Source: Desulfurococcales archaeon
GTDB taxonomy: Archaea; Thermoproteota; Thermoprotei_A; Sulfolobales; NBVN01
Reading direction: 5' to 3'
Assembly: GCA_023255965.1 (NCBI GenBank)
Contig: JAGDWE010000009.1
Location: 1 to 55,513 of the forward strand
DNA: 55,513 nucleotides
Part shown: piece by piece, positions 25,110-35,050 of the stretch
Layout of the letters: every line of letters begins with the position of its first letter
Position numbering within the stretch: position 1 is the first letter of the stretch
Program-made: the position numbers and the translations under genes
The notes under the pieces: model-generated
What the model saw: the letters and a program-made list of their open reading frames with translations, nothing else
The model's database searches: none
What the model was told of the DNA's origin: nothing

Positions 25110-26922
25110 AGACGTAATCAGCGTACTCAGCTAGTCCTAGCTCAATCAACTTATCCCTTGTAGGAATCCCATTTAAGTCCCATCCCCTTAGCCTGTAGTA
25201 CTCCATTAACGCGTTATCGAATTCATCCCTCCTTAAAACCACACCTTTAACTACATCATCTGGTAGTGGATCCTCAAATACCCTCGGTGGCAAGGTGTCA
25301 TCCTTCCGCCTAATACCCTCCCTGACATTAAATATCCTAATTAAGTTCCATATTCTTTCACCGCATTTTAGATACTCCTCAACAGTGTAGTTAAAGCCTG
25401 TTGCAGCATTTAGTAGATTTACCGCAGGTATTGGTGCGAAATCACAGATAACTAATGAGAAAGCTGCTGCCCTCTCATCCTGTACTTCCTTGACATACTT
25501 AGCCTTGTCGCTTAGTGAGAATCTATGTAACCTTCCCTCGATCTCAGCTCTAGTCGTCCAAGCGCGTTGATGGCATGCGCCTCTATCAGCCGTTGCGTAT
25601 GCTAGAGCCATACCACTGGAACTCCTTGGATCATATCCAGGCATTTCCAAGCCCTTAACATGCATTGCAAACCTTTCGGAACCCCTACCTATGGTCTTTG
25701 AGGCCATAGCAACACCTTCAGCTAATAAATTGCCCAACCAGCCCTCCCTATATGCGATGCGTCTAATTAGCTCCCTCTGAGCTGCCGCGTTCCCGAACCT
25801 TATATCTAATTCGCTGCACTCTTTACCCGCTAATATACCTTTCTCGCAGCATTCCATGATCCATCCAATGACATTGCCCGTTGAAATAGCATCTAACCCT
25901 AACTCATTGCATAGGTGTACGGCCTTAATTACATCGACTATATCCTTCACTCCATTATTCGTACCTAGCAGGGCTATCGTCTCATATTCTGGCCCCCTAA
26001 CGATTACTTCCTTACCATCTATTATTACGTGGCTTAATTTACTGCACGATATTATGCAGTTAAAACATGTAATATCCTTAATCACATAATTAGCCCTCAA
26101 ATGGTCGGCATACAGCTTTTCGGCGTCTCTTAAAGATCCCCTTTGGAAGTTGAGGGACGGTATTATACCGTGTTCATTCATAGGCTTAACCCAGTAGGCA
26201 GTGCCGTATTTCCTCCTAAATTGCATGAATGGATTATCATTAATAGATTTAACAGCCTCTAAGACCGCCTTCTTAAACCCTTCAGGATCAGCTACCTCAA
26301 TCTTATGCGAACCCTTAATAGCTATTGCCTTTAGGTTCTTAGAACCCATCACAGCGCCTGGACCGCCTCTAGCTGCTATACCATTCCTCTCCTCCTCCTT
26401 ATCAAACACTATACATGCGTACCTAACTAGCTTCTCACCCGCAGGACCTATGACACCTACATGGGCATCACGACTCGTCTCACTCCTAACGACGTCCACA
26501 GCTTTACTTACAGTTAAACCCCATAAATGAGTTGCTTCCCTAAACTCCACTAAGTCATCATTTACCCATAAGTAAGTAGGATGCTGTGCACGTCCCCTGA
26601 TGACGATGGCATCATAACCCGCCTTCTTAATTTCTGGACCCATATAACCGCCTACATGGGAGTCCGTGAATATACCGGTTAGTGGCGACTTAGTAACCAC
26701 TACAAACCTACCTGAAGTCGGTGCCGAAGTCCCTGTTAATGGTCCAGTAGCAATTATAAGTACGTTTTCAGGACTTAGTGGATCTACATGAGGCCTTAAA
26801 TTATCAATTAATAACTTAGCCCCCAAGCCTTTACCACCTATGAATAATCTTAAATACCTCTCATCGATACCGTATGTCCTTACCTTCTCACTACTTAAGT
26901 CCACATCCAAGATCCTTCCCAT
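25108..26922 (-). CDS. Aldehyde ferredoxin oxidoreductase family tungsten enzyme
   Basis: About 604 residues. The enzyme should oxidise aldehydes to acids with ferredoxin as electron acceptor, in the cytoplasm, using a tungstopterin and a 4Fe-4S cluster. Cluster ligands are C-x2-C-x3-C in CFNCIISC (near residue 285) and a late Cys in SLVICDFAP. Pterin-binding segments include GPLTGTSAPTSGRF, SHVGGYMGPEIKKAGYD and RGGPGAVMGSKNLKA. The reading frame is open to TTG 26955. ATG 26922 is preferred, giving the family's usual MGRILDVDLS start. The specific aldehyde is not readable. Confidence 0.9.
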   Translation of the reverse strand: MGRILDVDLSSEKVRTYGIDERYLRLFIGGKGLGAKLLIDNLRPHVDPLSPENVLIIATGPLTGTSAPTSGRFVVVTKSPLTGIFTDSHVGGYMGPEIKKAGYDAIVIRGRAQHPTYLWVNDDLVEFREATHLWGLTVSKAVDVVRSETSRDAHVGVIGPAGEKLVRYACIVFDKEEERNGIAARGGPGAVMGSKNLKAIAIKGSHKIEVADPEGFKKAVLEAVKSINDNPFMQFRRKYGTAYWVKPMNEHGIIPSLNFQRGSLRDAEKLYADHLRANYVIKDITCFNCIISCSKLSHVIIDGKEVIVRGPEYETIALLGTNNGVKDIVDVIKAVHLCNELGLDAISTGNVIGWIMECCEKGILAGKECSELDIRFGNAAAQRELIRRIAYREGWLGNLLAEGVAMASKTIGRGSERFAMHVKGLEMPGYDPRSSSGMALAYATADRGACHQRAWTTRAEIEGRLHRFSLSDKAKYVKEVQDERAAAFSLVICDFAPIPAVNLLNAATGFNYTVEEYLKCGERIWNLIRIFNVREGIRRKDDTLPPRVFEDPLPDDVVKGVVLRRDEFDNALMEYYRLRGWDLNGIPTRDKLIELGLAEYADYV

Positions 26923-27061
26923 GTAACTACTCAAAGATTGGAACCCAGGTATCAAAGGATAATTGAGGTTAAAAACATTGATGCACGCATTACCTGAAAA
27001 TCAGCTGAGACAGGTTTAATCACCTGGTCATCTAATTTTCGTCATCATCTACTAAATACAA

Positions 27062-27092
27062 CTGAAAGCTCCGTCCTTTACGGCGAGGATGA
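27062..27092 (+). repeat. Solo IS200/IS605-type right-end hairpin
   Basis: CTGAAAGCTCCGTCCTTTAC, then ggcgagga, fits the end consensus with several mismatches. Confidence 0.45.
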
Positions 27093-27318
27093 AAGTTTAT
27101 AAGCTTTTCTACGTTCCCGATGGTTTGGAGGCGCTTTACGGACTCCGGCGGTGGGGGCCGGGGGACCGTGAGGAACCCAAGGGCGGGTAATCAACAACCA
27201 CCAAAGAACATCAAAGATCGCTCCCGGGTGAACGGCTGGGGGCCGGATATAATAGTGATCAGATGATGTGACGACGGTCTCCTGAGGTGTGATGCATCTT
27301 CTCTTCACTGAAATGGCA

Positions 27319-27335
27319 ATATTATTTATTAAGTT
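27319..27335 (+). promoter_or_regulatory. TATA box of the reverse gyrase gene
   Basis: The AT-rich atattatttattaag lies about 30-40 nt before ATG 27364. Confidence 0.4.
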
Positions 27336-27363
27336 AATAACGTATGTAATCTAATTAGATGAT

Positions 27364-30300
27364 ATGATGCCAGTGTATGATGAGGTACGAGATGCTGAGC
27401 TGGGAATCTACAGCGGTTCATGTCCTAATTGCGGCGGCGTAATAAGCGACTCTAGACTAAGGAGCTCGCTTCCATGTACTACATGTCTTCCCATCTTTAA
27501 AAAGGACATTAGCTTGAGTAATTTAATTAAGTTGTTGGAGGAATTAGGTACGCTAAATAGGCTAAGGGAGCGATATCTAACCGAGCTAAGCGTTAACGAG
27601 ATGGTGGATATCTTTGAAAAATGCGTCGGTAGTAAGCCGTGGAGCATCCAAATGCTGTGGATGCGCAGACTAGCTAGGAATATTTCATTCGCTATGATCG
27701 CTCCTACCGGCATAGGTAAGACCACCTTCGGCATAGCAATTAGCATTTACTATGCATCTAAGGGCTATAAGACGTATATCATAGTACCAACCACGATGCT
27801 TGCAATGCAACTAGAGAGGAAGTTTGAGGAGGTAGCAAGGAGACCTAATGTCCCGTTAATTAACTACTTGGTGATACATTCCAAGGTACCTAGGAAGGAG
27901 CGTGAACTAAGGGAACGGAGACTGGATGAAGGGGCTTTCGACGTATTAGTAACTACCTCTAGATACTTGCTAAATAACTTTGAGAGGATCTCAAGGAACA
28001 ACTTTAAATTCATATTCGTTGATGACGTTGATGCTGTTTTAAGGGGATCCAAAGCCATAGATATGATACTTAAGTTAGCTGGATTTGATGATGATGACAT
28101 CGAGTTAGCGCTTAAGCTATTAAGGCTACGTAGTGAGTTAACGTTCAGACGTGACGACGAGAAATTGGTTGAGGAGATATCCAAAATTGAGGAGCACATT
28201 AAGTTAAGGAGGGCTCGGAACAATAAGGTAGTTGTTATAGCTAGTGCCACGGGGAATCCTAGAGGAGTTCGAGTTAAGCTATTCAGGGAGTTATTGGGCT
28301 TCGAGATAGGTGCTAGACCGGAGTTTATACGGAATGTTGCTGATCTATATATCAAGCCAGGAGGCGCCCCCATAGAAGAGATTGTAATTAATATGGTTAA
28401 GAAGCTGGGTAGTGGCGGTCTAGTGTACGTTCCTGTAGATAAGGGCGTGGAATTTGCAGAAGCATTAGCTAAGATATTAAATAGTCGTGGAATACATGCA
28501 GAAGCATTACATAGTAGAAACGTTAAAGTAATTAATGAATTCGTGGAGAGGAAATTAGACGTCCTCATAGGCGTCGCTACATATTATGGGGTACTAGTTA
28601 GGGGTTTAGACCTACCTGAGGTAGTGAGGTATGCGATATTCGTGGGTGTTCCAAGACATAAGATACCGTTGAGGCTTAACAACATAGGGCCATACGATGT
28701 ATTAAGACTTTTAACGATAGTGAGGGACGTTATTAGGGATCAAGACCGTAAGAGGGATTTAGATAATTTACTGATGGTCATTAGGAGGGGGTTAAGGAGG
28801 GCTTCAATAACAGCATTATCTAAGGCTAAGGAGGTATTAATGAATTTAAGAACTGCTGAGACATCATTTGAGAAGAACCTACTTAAAGCGTATGAAGCGC
28901 TTAGGAGCTACTTAAACGATTCGTCAATCGTAAACGAGATTAAGAAGTACGGTGAGGCAACTATTATTGAAGAGAACGGCGAGCTCTACATATTAATACC
29001 TGACGTACCTACATATATTCAAGCTAGTGGTAGGACTTCAAGGCTGTTTATTGGAGGTATAAGTAAAGGGCTGTCCATAGTAGTAGATGATGATGAAAGG
29101 CTGCTTAAGGGGTTGGAGTCTAGGGCCAGATGGTTAATTGATGATTTCAAATTCTCTAGCATAGATGAAGTCGACTTAGGCAGGCTAGTTAATGAGGTTG
29201 ATAGGGATAGGGAGTTAATTAAATCGATACGATGCGGACTAGTAGATGTATCGGAATTGAGTAAGTTGGGTAAGGAATTCATAGCACCTAAGACGATATT
29301 ATTAGTTGTTGAATCACCTAATAAGGCTAGAACTATAGCTCGTTTCTTCGGTAAACCAAGTATACGTGATTATGGTGGATTAAGGGTTTATGAAGTCAGC
29401 ATAGGTAGATATACGCTATTAGTAACCGCTAGCGGGGGGCATATATATGACCTAATAACAAATACCGCTGCAACTGACAACATTTACGGAGTTGCTTATG
29501 AGAGGATGGACGGCAGGTTTAAGTTCATACCTATATATTCATCCATAAAGAGGTGCCTGAAATGCGGCTATCAATTCACTGATGAATTAAGTATGTGTCC
29601 CATATGTGGATCTGCTATTGTTAAAAATTCGATAAATATTGTAAATCTACTTCGAGATTTAGCTTATGAGGTTGATGAGGTCTACATAGGAACAGATCCA
29701 GATACAGAGGGAGAAAAGATCGGATATGATATATACCTGGCATTAAGTCCGTACGCAAGGATTATAAGAAGGATAGAGTTTCATGAAGTTACTAGGAAGG
29801 CCATACTCAATTCATTAAGTAATCCAAGGGACATAGAGTTAAACCTAGTTAAAGCTCAGGTAGTTCGTAGGATTGAGGATAGATGGCTTGGATTCTCACT
29901 ATCCTCCCTCCTTCAGGTGGACTTCTGGAAGGAGTACTGTAGGGGGAGAGGACGCTCAGATGCTAGGTGTGGTGAGCCCGTTAATAGGAATTTAAGTGCT
30001 GGTAGAGTTCAGACGCCAGTCCTCGGATGGATTGTAAAGCACTATGAGGACTACGTCAGCAGTAAGAGGAAGTTCCTCATATTAAACCTAAACAATATAC
30101 GTCTTGAAATAGCTCTTACTGATGAATTCGCTTCATTAAGTACTGAGGATATAGCTGAGGTCGTAGTTAAGGTTTTAAGTAGAGATGTTGTTAGTGAGGA
30201 GTTAAAGCCCTTGCCGCCTTATACGACCGATAGCGTGCTATCGGATGCATCGCTGTTTCTTGGATTACCTGCCCCCCAAACAATGCAAGTACTTCAGGAA

Positions 30301-31161
30301 TTATTTGAGATGGGATTCATAACGTATCATAGGACGGATAGTACCAGGGTGTCTGAGGTGGGTCTAGCTATTGCGAGGGAGTATTTGAGTAGTCTATTAG
30401 GGGGTGAATTCGGTAAGTACTTCGCCCCAAGGGTATGGAGTTCTGAGGGAGCACATGAATGTATAAGACCGACTAGACCAGCTGATGCAGACATGATTAC
30501 TAGGCTTATTAGTGAGGGGGTCATAGAGCCAGTGAGAAGGTTAACCCGTAAGCACTTAAATATATATAACTTAATATTCAGTAGATTTATAGCTAGTCAG
30601 TCTAAGGAGGCCATAGTTAGGAAGGGGAAGTATGAATTAATGATCGAATTACGCCTAACGAACGGCCGAACCCTGAAAATTACCGAATCGCCTCTAGTTG
30701 CAGAGGGCGTAGTTGACGTTATGTTCGACGGGTTTTCAAGATTTTATAAGTACTTTAAATTAATTAATGATTTAATGCCTGGTTCCTACATCCTCACTAA
30801 GGACAACTTTAGAGTTATTACCAAGGGAGTTACCCCGCTACTTACTCAAGCACGTTTAATTAGTATGATGAGGGAGAGAGGTATTGGTAGACCAAGCACC
30901 TACTCAAAGATCATTGAGACATTATTTAAACGTAACTACGTGATTGAGAGCAGGAGAAGAGGTTATCTAATACCTACTCAGCTAGGTATAGAGGTTTACT
31001 ACTACCTCAGTAATTCATTTAAGAGCTTGGTGTCTGAGGAGAGAACCAAGGACTTGGAAATGAAGATGGATCTGATAGAGGCAGGTAAGCAGGATTACAG
31101 CGAAATACTTAATGAGCTTTACAACGAATTAATTACACAGGGATTAGTAAGGGTGCGCTAA
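27364..31161 (+). CDS. rgy: Reverse gyrase
   Basis: A 1265-residue fusion of a helicase-like domain and a type IA topoisomerase, which adds positive supercoils to DNA and marks hyperthermophiles. Zinc finger 1 has C20, C23, C38 and C41. Walker A is APTGIGKTTFG near residue 114, and motif II is FIFVDDVD near residue 216. The TOPRIM domain starts with LVVESPNKA near residue 650 and continues with DPDTEGEK near 778. Zinc finger 2 is CLKCGY..CPICGS near 733. The catalytic Tyr is in FITYHRTDST (Tyr 988). No intein is present. The start is ATG 27364 or 27367. Confidence 0.97.
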   Translation: MMPVYDEVRDAELGIYSGSCPNCGGVISDSRLRSSLPCTTCLPIFKKDISLSNLIKLLEELGTLNRLRERYLTELSVNEMVDIFEKCVGSKPWSIQMLWMRRLARNISFAMIAPTGIGKTTFGIAISIYYASKGYKTYIIVPTTMLAMQLERKFEEVARRPNVPLINYLVIHSKVPRKERELRERRLDEGAFDVLVTTSRYLLNNFERISRNNFKFIFVDDVDAVLRGSKAIDMILKLAGFDDDDIELALKLLRLRSELTFRRDDEKLVEEISKIEEHIKLRRARNNKVVVIASATGNPRGVRVKLFRELLGFEIGARPEFIRNVADLYIKPGGAPIEEIVINMVKKLGSGGLVYVPVDKGVEFAEALAKILNSRGIHAEALHSRNVKVINEFVERKLDVLIGVATYYGVLVRGLDLPEVVRYAIFVGVPRHKIPLRLNNIGPYDVLRLLTIVRDVIRDQDRKRDLDNLLMVIRRGLRRASITALSKAKEVLMNLRTAETSFEKNLLKAYEALRSYLNDSSIVNEIKKYGEATIIEENGELYILIPDVPTYIQASGRTSRLFIGGISKGLSIVVDDDERLLKGLESRARWLIDDFKFSSIDEVDLGRLVNEVDRDRELIKSIRCGLVDVSELSKLGKEFIAPKTILLVVESPNKARTIARFFGKPSIRDYGGLRVYEVSIGRYTLLVTASGGHIYDLITNTAATDNIYGVAYERMDGRFKFIPIYSSIKRCLKCGYQFTDELSMCPICGSAIVKNSINIVNLLRDLAYEVDEVYIGTDPDTEGEKIGYDIYLALSPYARIIRRIEFHEVTRKAILNSLSNPRDIELNLVKAQVVRRIEDRWLGFSLSSLLQVDFWKEYCRGRGRSDARCGEPVNRNLSAGRVQTPVLGWIVKHYEDYVSSKRKFLILNLNNIRLEIALTDEFASLSTEDIAEVVVKVLSRDVVSEELKPLPPYTTDSVLSDASLFLGLPAPQTMQVLQELFEMGFITYHRTDSTRVSEVGLAIAREYLSSLLGGEFGKYFAPRVWSSEGAHECIRPTRPADADMITRLISEGVIEPVRRLTRKHLNIYNLIFSRFIASQSKEAIVRKGKYELMIELRLTNGRTLKITESPLVAEGVVDVMFDGFSRFYKYFKLINDLMPGSYILTKDNFRVITKGVTPLLTQARLISMMRERGIGRPSTYSKIIETLFKRNYVIESRRRGYLIPTQLGIEVYYYLSNSFKSLVSEERTKDLEMKMDLIEAGKQDYSEILNELYNELITQGLVRVR

Positions 31162-31973
31162 TGAATCTCGAGGGCGGTAAGGCCGTTATAGCTGTTCCTC
31201 ATATAAATGTAGATATAACTGCTAAGGAATTCCTAAGAAACGTTGAGGTAATGGTTGAAGGCGCTAAGGAAAGGGGAGCACATCTCGTGATCCTCCCATC
31301 ACCATTACATCCATTAATTGATGTCTTAAAGGGTACTAAGAGGATTTCATCCTACGAGTCATCTAATGAGGAGTTGATCAATAGGCTTCTATACTTAAGT
31401 AATAAGTTCCTACTCTACATACTTATATCGCCGATCATCCGTAGGGCTGGAAGTAAGAGATATCTAACGTCAGTACTTCTAACCCCACAAGGCGGGGAAA
31501 TATACGTTAAGAAGATCTTCAGCGATAGCAGCTTGCAGGGTATTATAAGCCCTGGTAGGGACATAGACTTGCTTGAGATCGATGGTGAGATCGGCACTAA
31601 GGTATGTGTGCTAATAGGCTCCGACATACTTATCCCTGAGATATCTAGGTTATGTAATTTCCTAGGGTCAGATATCATGATATCAATTCAACTACCGCTA
31701 ATAACGTCCATAAAACCCGATATAATAAAGTCAATAGCTATAACTAGGGCTGTAGAGAATTCTATTCCCTTTATCAATCTAGGAAGCTATACACGCGATA
31801 GGAGTAACTTGATACCCACATTAGTGGTTAGCAGTGCTGGTGATGTTATTGACTTATGTGAGGACTTTGAGTCGAGCCTACTAATAGTTGAGGTAGGTAG
31901 GAGGAATATAGCTAGCGGTGAATCCTTTATTATAAGAAATTTAAAAAACTTGATTAGAAAAATAGTTATTTAA
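31161..31973 (+). CDS. Nitrilase-fold protein lacking catalytic residues
   Basis: A 270-residue protein with the carbon-nitrogen hydrolase fold: GAHLVILPSPL near residue 38 and VLIGSDILIPEISR near residue 153. In active nitrilases these read LPE and C-Y-D..FPE. Here Glu is replaced by Ser and Cys by Gly. YVKKIFS keeps Lys at the third position. So it is probably not an amidase and may instead bind a ligand or protein. Its ATG overlaps the reverse gyrase stop (TAATG), so the two are translated together. It meets the PorB gene tail-to-tail with 7 nt between. Confidence 0.6.
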   Translation: MNLEGGKAVIAVPHINVDITAKEFLRNVEVMVEGAKERGAHLVILPSPLHPLIDVLKGTKRISSYESSNEELINRLLYLSNKFLLYILISPIIRRAGSKRYLTSVLLTPQGGEIYVKKIFSDSSLQGIISPGRDIDLLEIDGEIGTKVCVLIGSDILIPEISRLCNFLGSDIMISIQLPLITSIKPDIIKSIAITRAVENSIPFINLGSYTRDRSNLIPTLVVSSAGDVIDLCEDFESSLLIVEVGRRNIASGESFIIRNLKNLIRKIVI

Positions 31974-31980
31974 TCTAGAT

Positions 31981-32931
31981 TTAACCCTCGACAGGTCCTA
32001 TTACTTCCTTGCCAATCAACTTATTGATCCTCTCTACTTCAGCATCAACTAGCTGCTGTATCTTCTTTATCTCCTCTTCACTTAGATGCCTAAACCTCCC
32101 TTGAAGCCTTAAGTACTCCCTCACCGGCTTCCTCTTAGGCACCGGTGTAGTCACTCTGTAGACTCCGTTCTCATATTCATAGTTAATCCACATACCTGTT
32201 AGTACCGCTAATTTACCGACCGCGACCGACTTATCGGGCTCTATCCTCCACCCTGGAACACAAGGCGATAGTACATGGATTAGCTTGGGTCCCCTAATAG
32301 ATAATGCCTTCTTAACCTTTGCATACAGGTCTAAGGGGAATGCTGGATTAGCCGTTGCTGCATACGGTACGTTATGAGCTATGGCTATGGCTACCAAGTC
32401 CTTCCTCTTCTTAGGCCTCCACTCACCGCGCCATATCTTACCAACAGGCGTCGTCGTTGTCCAAGCGCCCATAGGTGTTGAACCGCTTCTCTGGATACCC
32501 GTGTTCATGTAGGCCTCATTATCATAGCATATGTAGAGTACGTCATCACCTCTCTCTAAAGTGCCTGATAATGCCTGTAAGCCTATATCGAAGGTACCTC
32601 CATCACCACCAATCGCTACCACATTAATCTGTCTATCCTTAGGTATTACTCCTTTCCTCTTCAATACCTCAATACCAGCCCTTATACCTGAGGCCACGGC
32701 GGCTGCGTTCTCGAACGCTACATGAATCCATGGAACTCTCCAAGCATTATCGGGGTAAACCGTAGATGTTATCTCACCACAACATGTAGGCATGACCACT
32801 ATCGTGTCCTTACCAGCTGCCTTAAGTATATGTCTAAATGCTATAGCCGCCCCGCATCCCTGACACATCCTGTGCCCAGGTGCTAGTAGTTCATCCCTAG
32901 GTAGGTCCCAAACGGTTATAGGCTTGCTCAT
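31981..32931 (-). CDS. porB: 2-oxoacid:ferredoxin oxidoreductase beta subunit (pyruvate type)
   Basis: A 316-residue thiamine diphosphate-binding subunit. CQGCGAAIAF near residue 22 gives two of the 4Fe-4S ligands. The diphosphate motif is GGDGGTFDIGLQAL near residue 107, with the partner YDNEAYMNTGIQRSG near residue 136, a typical pyruvate-type sequence. With the three upstream genes it oxidises pyruvate (or a related 2-oxoacid) to acetyl-CoA and reduces ferredoxin. Its start overlaps the porA stop (ATGA). It is the last gene of the operon. Confidence 0.93.
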   Translation of the reverse strand: MSKPITVWDLPRDELLAPGHRMCQGCGAAIAFRHILKAAGKDTIVVMPTCCGEITSTVYPDNAWRVPWIHVAFENAAAVASGIRAGIEVLKRKGVIPKDRQINVVAIGGDGGTFDIGLQALSGTLERGDDVLYICYDNEAYMNTGIQRSGSTPMGAWTTTTPVGKIWRGEWRPKKRKDLVAIAIAHNVPYAATANPAFPLDLYAKVKKALSIRGPKLIHVLSPCVPGWRIEPDKSVAVGKLAVLTGMWINYEYENGVYRVTTPVPKRKPVREYLRLQGRFRHLSEEEIKKIQQLVDAEVERINKLIGKEVIGPVEG

Positions 32932-34109
32932 TCTCTCACCCCAATAAATATTGGTTCCTTAGGTAATTCCCTAGCATCCTTATACTTAATTAACGCGCTC
33001 ACCATCTGCTTAACGTTATCCATAGTCAGCAATCTACCACCTAGTCCGGCTATGAACCCTATTGTCCTTACGTCCAGCCCCCTCTGCTTAATCGCTGCGA
33101 TTACATCACTATGTAGATGACCGCCTGTCGGTGATCCAGGGACCAACGCCCTATCCATGACGCCAACTAACTTGACATTACTTAACGCCTTAGCTACATC
33201 ATCTGCTGGGAATGGCCTATATAACTTGACCCTCAACGCACCTACCTTAATTCCCTCCTTTCTAGCTCTATCTACGTAGGCCTTTATAGTGCCCATGAAA
33301 CTGCCCATACCAACTATAGCTACTTCAGCGTCGTCTAACATGTAAGTCTCTATAGCTGAGTACCTCCTCCCGAACTTCTTAGCGAAATCTACCACCACTT
33401 CATCAAATACCTGCCTAGCCTCCTTCATGGCCTCCCACTGTTGGCGCTTGAATTCATAGTAGTAATTTGGATCCCCAACAGAACCCATAGCTACAGGTTT
33501 ATCTGGATCAAGTACATACCACGTCCTCCTCTTAGGCGCAAAGCTTAATACATCTTCATCGCTCTCCACCTCAACCGGCTCCACTACATGGCTCTGTATA
33601 TATCCATCCATCGAGGTTATAACCGGCAGTAGGACCCTCGGATCCTCAGCTATTCTATACCCAATAATTACCTCGTCATATGCTTCCTGATTAGATGCTG
33701 ACATCATCATCACCCAACCGGCATCCTGCACCGACATGAAGTCGCTGTGGTCATTCCATATGTTTATAGGTGCTGATAAAGCCCTATTAACTATCGTTAG
33801 AACCATAGGTAGCCTCATAGCTGACATGATGTAGAGTAATTCGTTCATTAACGCTAACCCCTGAGAACACGTTGCTGAATACGCCCTAGCACCTACAGCT
33901 GCGGCACCTATCGCTACACTTAGGGCTGTGTGCTCTGACTCCACATGCAGGAACTCTGCGTCTAATTCGCCATTGGCCACGAACTCAGACAGCCTTTCAA
34001 CGATAGTTGTCTGAGGTGATATAGGATATGCCGTCATTACATCCACATCACATGCTTTTACAGCGTATGCCACTGCATAATTGCCTCCTAATGGTACGAC
34101 CTTACCCAT
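32928..34109 (-). CDS. porA: 2-oxoacid:ferredoxin oxidoreductase alpha subunit
   Basis: A 393-residue subunit that begins GNYAVAYAVKACDVDVMTAYPISPQTTIVE, close to the family's GN.A.A.A...a.v....YPITP pattern, and has HVESEHTALS near residue 55 and ATCSQGLALMNE near residue 79. It forms the substrate and CoA-binding part of the enzyme together with PorB. It is one base from porD and overlaps porB by 4 nt. Confidence 0.93.
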   Translation of the reverse strand: MGKVVPLGGNYAVAYAVKACDVDVMTAYPISPQTTIVERLSEFVANGELDAEFLHVESEHTALSVAIGAAAVGARAYSATCSQGLALMNELLYIMSAMRLPMVLTIVNRALSAPINIWNDHSDFMSVQDAGWVMMMSASNQEAYDEVIIGYRIAEDPRVLLPVITSMDGYIQSHVVEPVEVESDEDVLSFAPKRRTWYVLDPDKPVAMGSVGDPNYYYEFKRQQWEAMKEARQVFDEVVVDFAKKFGRRYSAIETYMLDDAEVAIVGMGSFMGTIKAYVDRARKEGIKVGALRVKLYRPFPADDVAKALSNVKLVGVMDRALVPGSPTGGHLHSDVIAAIKQRGLDVRTIGFIAGLGGRLLTMDNVKQMVSALIKYKDARELPKEPIFIGVRE

Positions 34110-34110
34110 A

Positions 34111-34428
34111 TTATATCACCTCCTCCACCATACTTATTGCCTTAACCGGGCATTCATTTGCGCAGATGCCACATCCCTTGCAATGATCGTAATCTATTTT
34201 ATATGTAACCTTATACTCCCTACCAGCCTTAGTCTTATACGGTTCATCTACCTCTATGATAGATCCCTCAGGGCAATACATCCAACAAGTCCTACATCTA
34301 ATACATTTTTCCTGATCTATTTCAGGTCTTAAGGTCCTCCACTCACCGGTCTTATATGAGACGCTGCTACCAGGCACTAGATTAACTGCCCCTATAGGTA
34401 ATTGCCTCCATCCGGGCAATGCGCTCAT
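34111..34428 (-). CDS. porD: 2-oxoacid:ferredoxin oxidoreductase delta subunit (ferredoxin-like)
   Basis: A 105-residue protein with two 4Fe-4S motifs: CIRCRTCWMYCPEG near residue 41 and CKGCGICANECPV near residue 83. It passes electrons from the catalytic site to soluble ferredoxin. It lies 1 nt after porC and 1 nt before porA in a compact operon. Confidence 0.94.
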   Translation of the reverse strand: MSALPGWRQLPIGAVNLVPGSSVSYKTGEWRTLRPEIDQEKCIRCRTCWMYCPEGSIIEVDEPYKTKAGREYKVTYKIDYDHCKGCGICANECPVKAISMVEEVI

Positions 34429-34429
34429 T

Positions 34430-35002
34430 TCACTCCACCTTGACTAATTCGTAGGCCTGCTTAATAAGCTGTATGTTTGGCTGCACCAGACGCTCCGGGA
34501 ACATGTCTTTAACCGCCTCGAAAGCGTACTCTACAGGTAAGATCTTAGTAGCCGCAAGCATCGCACCTACTACTGCCGTATTAACTATAGGTGCCTTTAG
34601 CACGTCCATGGCTAACTTAGTAGCATTAATTACGCCTATCTTAACATCACTCCTACCAATTATACTTCTAATCTCTTCGACGGATTTCGTGGTATTTATG
34701 ATTAGATATCCATTAGACTTTAAACCAGCCACTAAAGGCTTTGGATTAGCTAGGAGGTGTGGATCAGCTACCACCACCGCATCTGGCTCAACAATCGGCG
34801 ATCTCTCATAAATAACTTGGCGATCAATTCTATTATACGCAATAACTGGGGCGCCCCTTCTTTCTGTACCGAAGGTGGGTATGGATTGAGCGTAAAATCC
34901 AGCCTTAATAGCGGCTGTAGCAGTTAAGTTGGCGGCTGTTACAATGCCTTGACCTCCCCTCCCGTGCCATCTGATTTCGAAGCGACTGGTTAAGGTGCTC
35001 AC
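34430..35002 (-). CDS. porC: 2-oxoacid:ferredoxin oxidoreductase gamma subunit
   Basis: A 190-residue subunit. WHGRGGQGIVTAANL near residue 13 is the typical start of the gamma domain, followed by FGTERRGAPVIAYNRI near residue 43. It is the first gene of the operon, with GTG start 35002 preceded by GGTGATC. The gamma-delta-alpha-beta order is the four-subunit archaeal arrangement. Confidence 0.93.
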   Translation of the reverse strand: MSTLTSRFEIRWHGRGGQGIVTAANLTATAAIKAGFYAQSIPTFGTERRGAPVIAYNRIDRQVIYERSPIVEPDAVVVADPHLLANPKPLVAGLKSNGYLIINTTKSVEEIRSIIGRSDVKIGVINATKLAMDVLKAPIVNTAVVGAMLAATKILPVEYAFEAVKDMFPERLVQPNIQLIKQAYELVKVE

Positions 35003-35028
35003 TCGATCACCGTTAACGTATGCTTCGA

Positions 35029-35041
35029 AGAATTTATAAGT
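35029..35041. promoter_or_regulatory. TATA box shared by the por operon and the 135-residue gene
   Basis: The bases gaatttataagta lie about 30 nt from GTG 35002 on the minus strand. On the plus strand the same site would give a start near 35060, slightly after the annotated GTG 35051. Confidence 0.45.
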
Positions 35042-35050
35042 ATTTATGGG

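Larger units (their letters stand above)
26956..27363. other. Intergenic region between AOR and reverse gyrase
   Basis: It holds an IS-type end (27062-27092), a GC-rich patch (27120-27240) that resembles a tnpB tail (gactccggcggtgggggcc), and the reverse gyrase promoter. An opposite-strand frame at 27078-27308 is open but is only the complement of that GC-rich patch. Confidence 0.4.

Noticed and set aside
27078..27308. 76-codon frame on the minus strand
   Set aside because: It is the complement of a GC-rich IS remnant and has no recognisable domain or start signal.
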